Positions 61,501-64,000 of a DNA stretch of 64,000 nt are shown here, one piece after another (the stretch's first letter is position 1; every line of letters begins with the position of its first letter). Location: NCBI RefSeq assembly GCF_905475395.1, contig NC_058338.1, positions 3,659,001 through 3,723,000 on the forward strand, read 5' to 3'. The stretch comes from Chrysoperla carnea (Eukaryota > Arthropoda > Insecta > Neuroptera > Chrysopidae). Below the pieces are notes generated by a model. That model did not search any database and had not been told where the DNA came from. It saw nothing but the letters and a program-made list of their open reading frames with translations. A program made the translations under genes and the position numbers.

Positions 61501-64000
61501 ACGGTAAGTTTATTTATTCATTTTTATTTTTAATTAGCTGATCCGGCGAACTTCGTACCACCTAACAGTCGATTCTTTATTTTTTGTTAATACTTACTCT
61601 GCTGTTTGCGTCTATCATTTCGGCTGCCGGATCACTGTAGTGTGTATCAAGCGGAAGTGATGGCTATTCACGAGGTTTGTGAATGTCTAAGCCACTTTAA
61701 CCTAACGTAACCTAACCTACTCTGCTATTCGGTACACCGAGCACAGGGCAAAATTTAATACATGTTCTCCTAATATTAATTTAAGAACTTTTGATTTTTT
61801 TCACCACTTTTCTAAGAAACTTATTGTTTGTTGTTTTTAGCCGCGGGTACAGGGTAGCCACGGGTTACGGTAACTGCGGGTGGGAAATTCCACGCGAATC
61901 GCGCTAGTACTTTAATCAAATTTTCTATTTTATTCTTACTGACATGGACATATTTCTAAATTAAATAAAATTTTAAATTTCCTACAGAACATTTTCGACT
62001 TATAGGTAATATAAGTTCACAAAAATCACCACATAAGAGTGGCGGAGGTGGTGGGATATGTAATATAAGTAGTGGTACAGCATTACAGAATGCGGGTGGT
62101 GATAATACTGGTGCTTCGAAATCAATGAGACATACAATTGCACATCGTTTCACAAAAATGTACAAAATGATGGCAACATGTGACTACTGTGATCGACAAA
62201 TGTTATTTGTTACGGGCTTAAAATGTCGTGAATGTAAATTTAAGTGTCATCGTGAATGTGCGCATAAAGTACCTGCATCATGTGGTCTACCCTCTGAATT
62301 AGTTAATGAATTTAAAAGACATATTAGTCCAGCAGGTAAATCATATTTTTATTTATTTTTGCTCCTATTTTTATAACTATAAATCAAAATCTAGTAATAA
62401 TCTTTATGGATAAAGATATTACCAGCATTAAATCTCAAAGTTTCAGAAATTTTGACCGTTTAAAACACATGATAATTGTTAATTCATGCCTAAGTTTTCC
62501 AGATATGAATTCTACATATCGTGTTGAATTCCAAATATCAAAACAGAATGCTATTTTTATTTTCGATAGTTTCTGGACAATATTGTTAAAAAGTCAAATT
62601 AATTAAATTATCGTGACTTCCCCTTCCCTTAATATTATATTAGTCATTAAATTAATTTTAATTTTAGCTCCACAAAATCACTCGCCAAATCCAGGTCCAA
62701 CACCTATGTCATCACCGAATCATTATCATAATAATATATTATCATCGGTACGAGATCGAAAAAAATCTCATCCTCAGCCATCGATGAATCCACCCCCATT
62801 TATTGTAAGTAATACAAAATCTTGGAATAGAAAAAATTAAACCTTTAATAATAATTACATATATTTCTTACACATAATCTGTTCACCCGTTTCAGGGACA
62901 AGATTCCAGTTCAAATACATCAAGTTGTAATAGTTCTACTCCTTCAAGTCCTGCGTTATTATCAGTACACACTCCTGTAAATAAAATGCATTTCCATTTT
63001 CCAGGTAATTATTTATACAGGACGAACCTTACACGATATGAGCAGTGTAAGATTTCAAAATAATTAATTTAAAATTACAGATGTAGATCGAGAAATAGTT
63101 TTAGTGACACACCCTTTAGAAGAATTAGCTGAAACACAAACTTCAAATGATAGTGATAAAACAGTGTCTGCTTGTGGTTCTGGTGGTTCTGGAAGTACTG
63201 ATTCTGAACAAACTCCTGTACGTGTTGATTCACAAGAGAGTCAAGTTTCAGATAATGAATTAGTTTCAGAAAATGCACGGAATTTACAACGGTGGCCGCG
63301 ACAAAATAGTGTAAGTTTAGAATCTGATATCAAAGTCTTATAATTTAGTCCGTATTTCAGAAATTATTCGACCACTCAACAAATGCACCCGATTTTTGTA
63401 CTTTTTGAGTCAAAATTACCTTATATTCTGAGTTTTATCGAAATTGTGAACAAAAAGGAGGGTGAGGGCTATAACGTGATAGTCTTTGTTTTAAAAAGGA
63501 GAAATTTTCCAGCAAAGCGGGCGGTTATCTGCTAGTTTTTACATAGAAACTCAGAAAAGATAAACGATTCTTGGCTATTACAAAGACTTTTAATAGATTT
63601 TTCTATGATTTTACAGCAATTATCGATGAGAGAATGGGATATTCCATTTGATGAATTAAAAATGGGTGAACGTATTGGTGTTGGTCGTTTTGGTACGGTA
63701 TTCCGTGGTAATTGGCATGGTGATGTAGCTATAAAAATATTAAATATGGATTATCTCGATGATGATAAAGCATTAGAAGCATTTAAAAGTGAAGTGGGTA
63801 CATTTCGTAAGACACGTCATGAGAATTTAGTATTATTTATGGGTGCTTGTATGAAACCACCAAGACTTGCCATTGTAACCAGTTTGAGTAAAGGGATGAC
63901 CTTGTACACACATATACATTTACGTAAAGATAAATTTAATATGAACAAGACAACAATCGTTGCACAACAGATAACGCAAGGTATGGGATATTTACATGCG
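58564..64000 (+). CDS. ksr: kinase suppressor of Ras (KSR), 5' part, truncated by window end
   Basis: Nine exons so far: 58564-58713, 59773-60055, 60261-60578, 60664-61503, 61988-62335, 62668-62804, 62896-63004, 63081-63310, 63617-64000 (933 residues). KSR is the scaffold that brings RAF, MEK and ERK together downstream of Ras. Visible parts: an N-terminal coiled-coil/SAM-like CA1 region (exons 1-2), a very long Ser/Thr-Pro-rich segment (exon 4), a C1 zinc domain at about 583-629 (TCDYC, LKCREC, KCHREC), an ERK-docking FxFP motif (FHFP, 725-728), and the kinase domain from about 812 ([19 protein letters not shown] with Lys845). Vertebrate KSRs have Arg at the Lys position; invertebrate ones often keep Lys. 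The window ends after GMGYLHA, before the catalytic loop. Confidence 0.96.
59090..59268 (-). repeat. dispersed repeat family A, eroded copy 6 in KSR intron 1
   Basis: Inverse of the family's left end, with gacggacggactg, ggaaatagactaatta and taccaaaattttgtt. Strongly diverged and ending at the ggttaggttaggg junction. Confidence 0.55.
59270..59680 (-). pseudogene. non-LTR retrotransposon (Jockey/R1-like) ORF2 3' end
   Basis: The minus strand encodes the C-terminal tail of a reverse-transcriptase polyprotein. After an RNase H-side segment ([18 protein letters not shown]) comes a zinc-knuckle-like [20 protein letters not shown], then RRWIYLN, one in-frame TAG, and [20 protein letters not shown] to a stop at 59361. 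A GC-rich 3' UTR runs to the ttaggttagg junction near 59270-59283. It is a 5'-truncated copy in KSR intron 1, inserted antisense to the gene. Confidence 0.75.
61615..61720 (+). pseudogene. non-LTR retrotransposon RNase H fragment plus TTAGG-like tail
   Basis: From 61621 the frame reads [20 protein letters not shown], a typical RNase H stretch of Jockey/R1-type ORF2 with the catalytic-core Glu in QAEVMAI. After about 25 codons it runs into aacctaacgtaacctaacct (61698-61717). It lies in KSR intron 4. Too short to assign to an element. Confidence 0.65.

Overview
This is an insect nuclear genome segment. The genes are split by many short, phase-consistent introns. The intergenic DNA is very AT-rich and full of foldback (MITE-like) repeats. 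Lineage clues are a tRNA-Glu, an MBF2-type secreted protein, (TTAGG)-like motifs and an inotocin (insect oxytocin/vasopressin-like) precursor whose predicted peptide is the form known from Tribolium and locusts. Inotocin has been lost in Drosophila, honeybee and silkworm, so a beetle or another inotocin-bearing order is more likely. I cannot fix the order from sequence alone.

Layout. 1-31.6 kb is gene-poor. It holds a degenerate tRNA-like sequence, a 2.7-kb composite inverted-repeat element enclosing a 48-bp minisatellite, one two-exon MBF2-like gene (5458-6397, minus), a dead hAT transposase tail (8.8-9.2 kb), ~316-bp satellite units and several dispersed repeat families, called A, B, C and D here. 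31.6-38.0 kb is a nine-exon metallocarboxypeptidase (M14, CPE/CPM/CPD type) with a likely alternative last exon. 40.2-46.6 kb is RFC5 on the minus strand; its 4.3-kb third intron contains two complete genes, RAB28 (minus) and inotocin (plus). 47.8-53.8 kb is an ANKRD13-type ubiquitin-binding protein with a TIR-bounded satellite element in intron 2. A tRNA-Glu(TTC) lies at 54.8 kb. 55.5-56.8 kb is LIN37 (minus), with a striking palindrome array in intron 2. 58.6 kb to the window end is the 5' part of kinase suppressor of Ras (KSR), cut off inside the kinase domain.

The genes are housekeeping or signalling genes (clamp loading, MuvB/DREAM repression, Ras-MAPK scaffolding, receptor endocytosis, a ciliary/endosomal small GTPase) plus a neuropeptide and a secretory-pathway carboxypeptidase. 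The carboxypeptidase could trim prohormones such as the inotocin precursor, but that link is inferred only from family biology. For every gene I checked the exon joins by GT/AG borders and reading phase. Unusual points are the Gln-to-Asp change at residue 72 of RAB28, the palindrome array in LIN37, the open-frame 48-bp repeat, and the CRE-like octamer in all six satellite units inspected.
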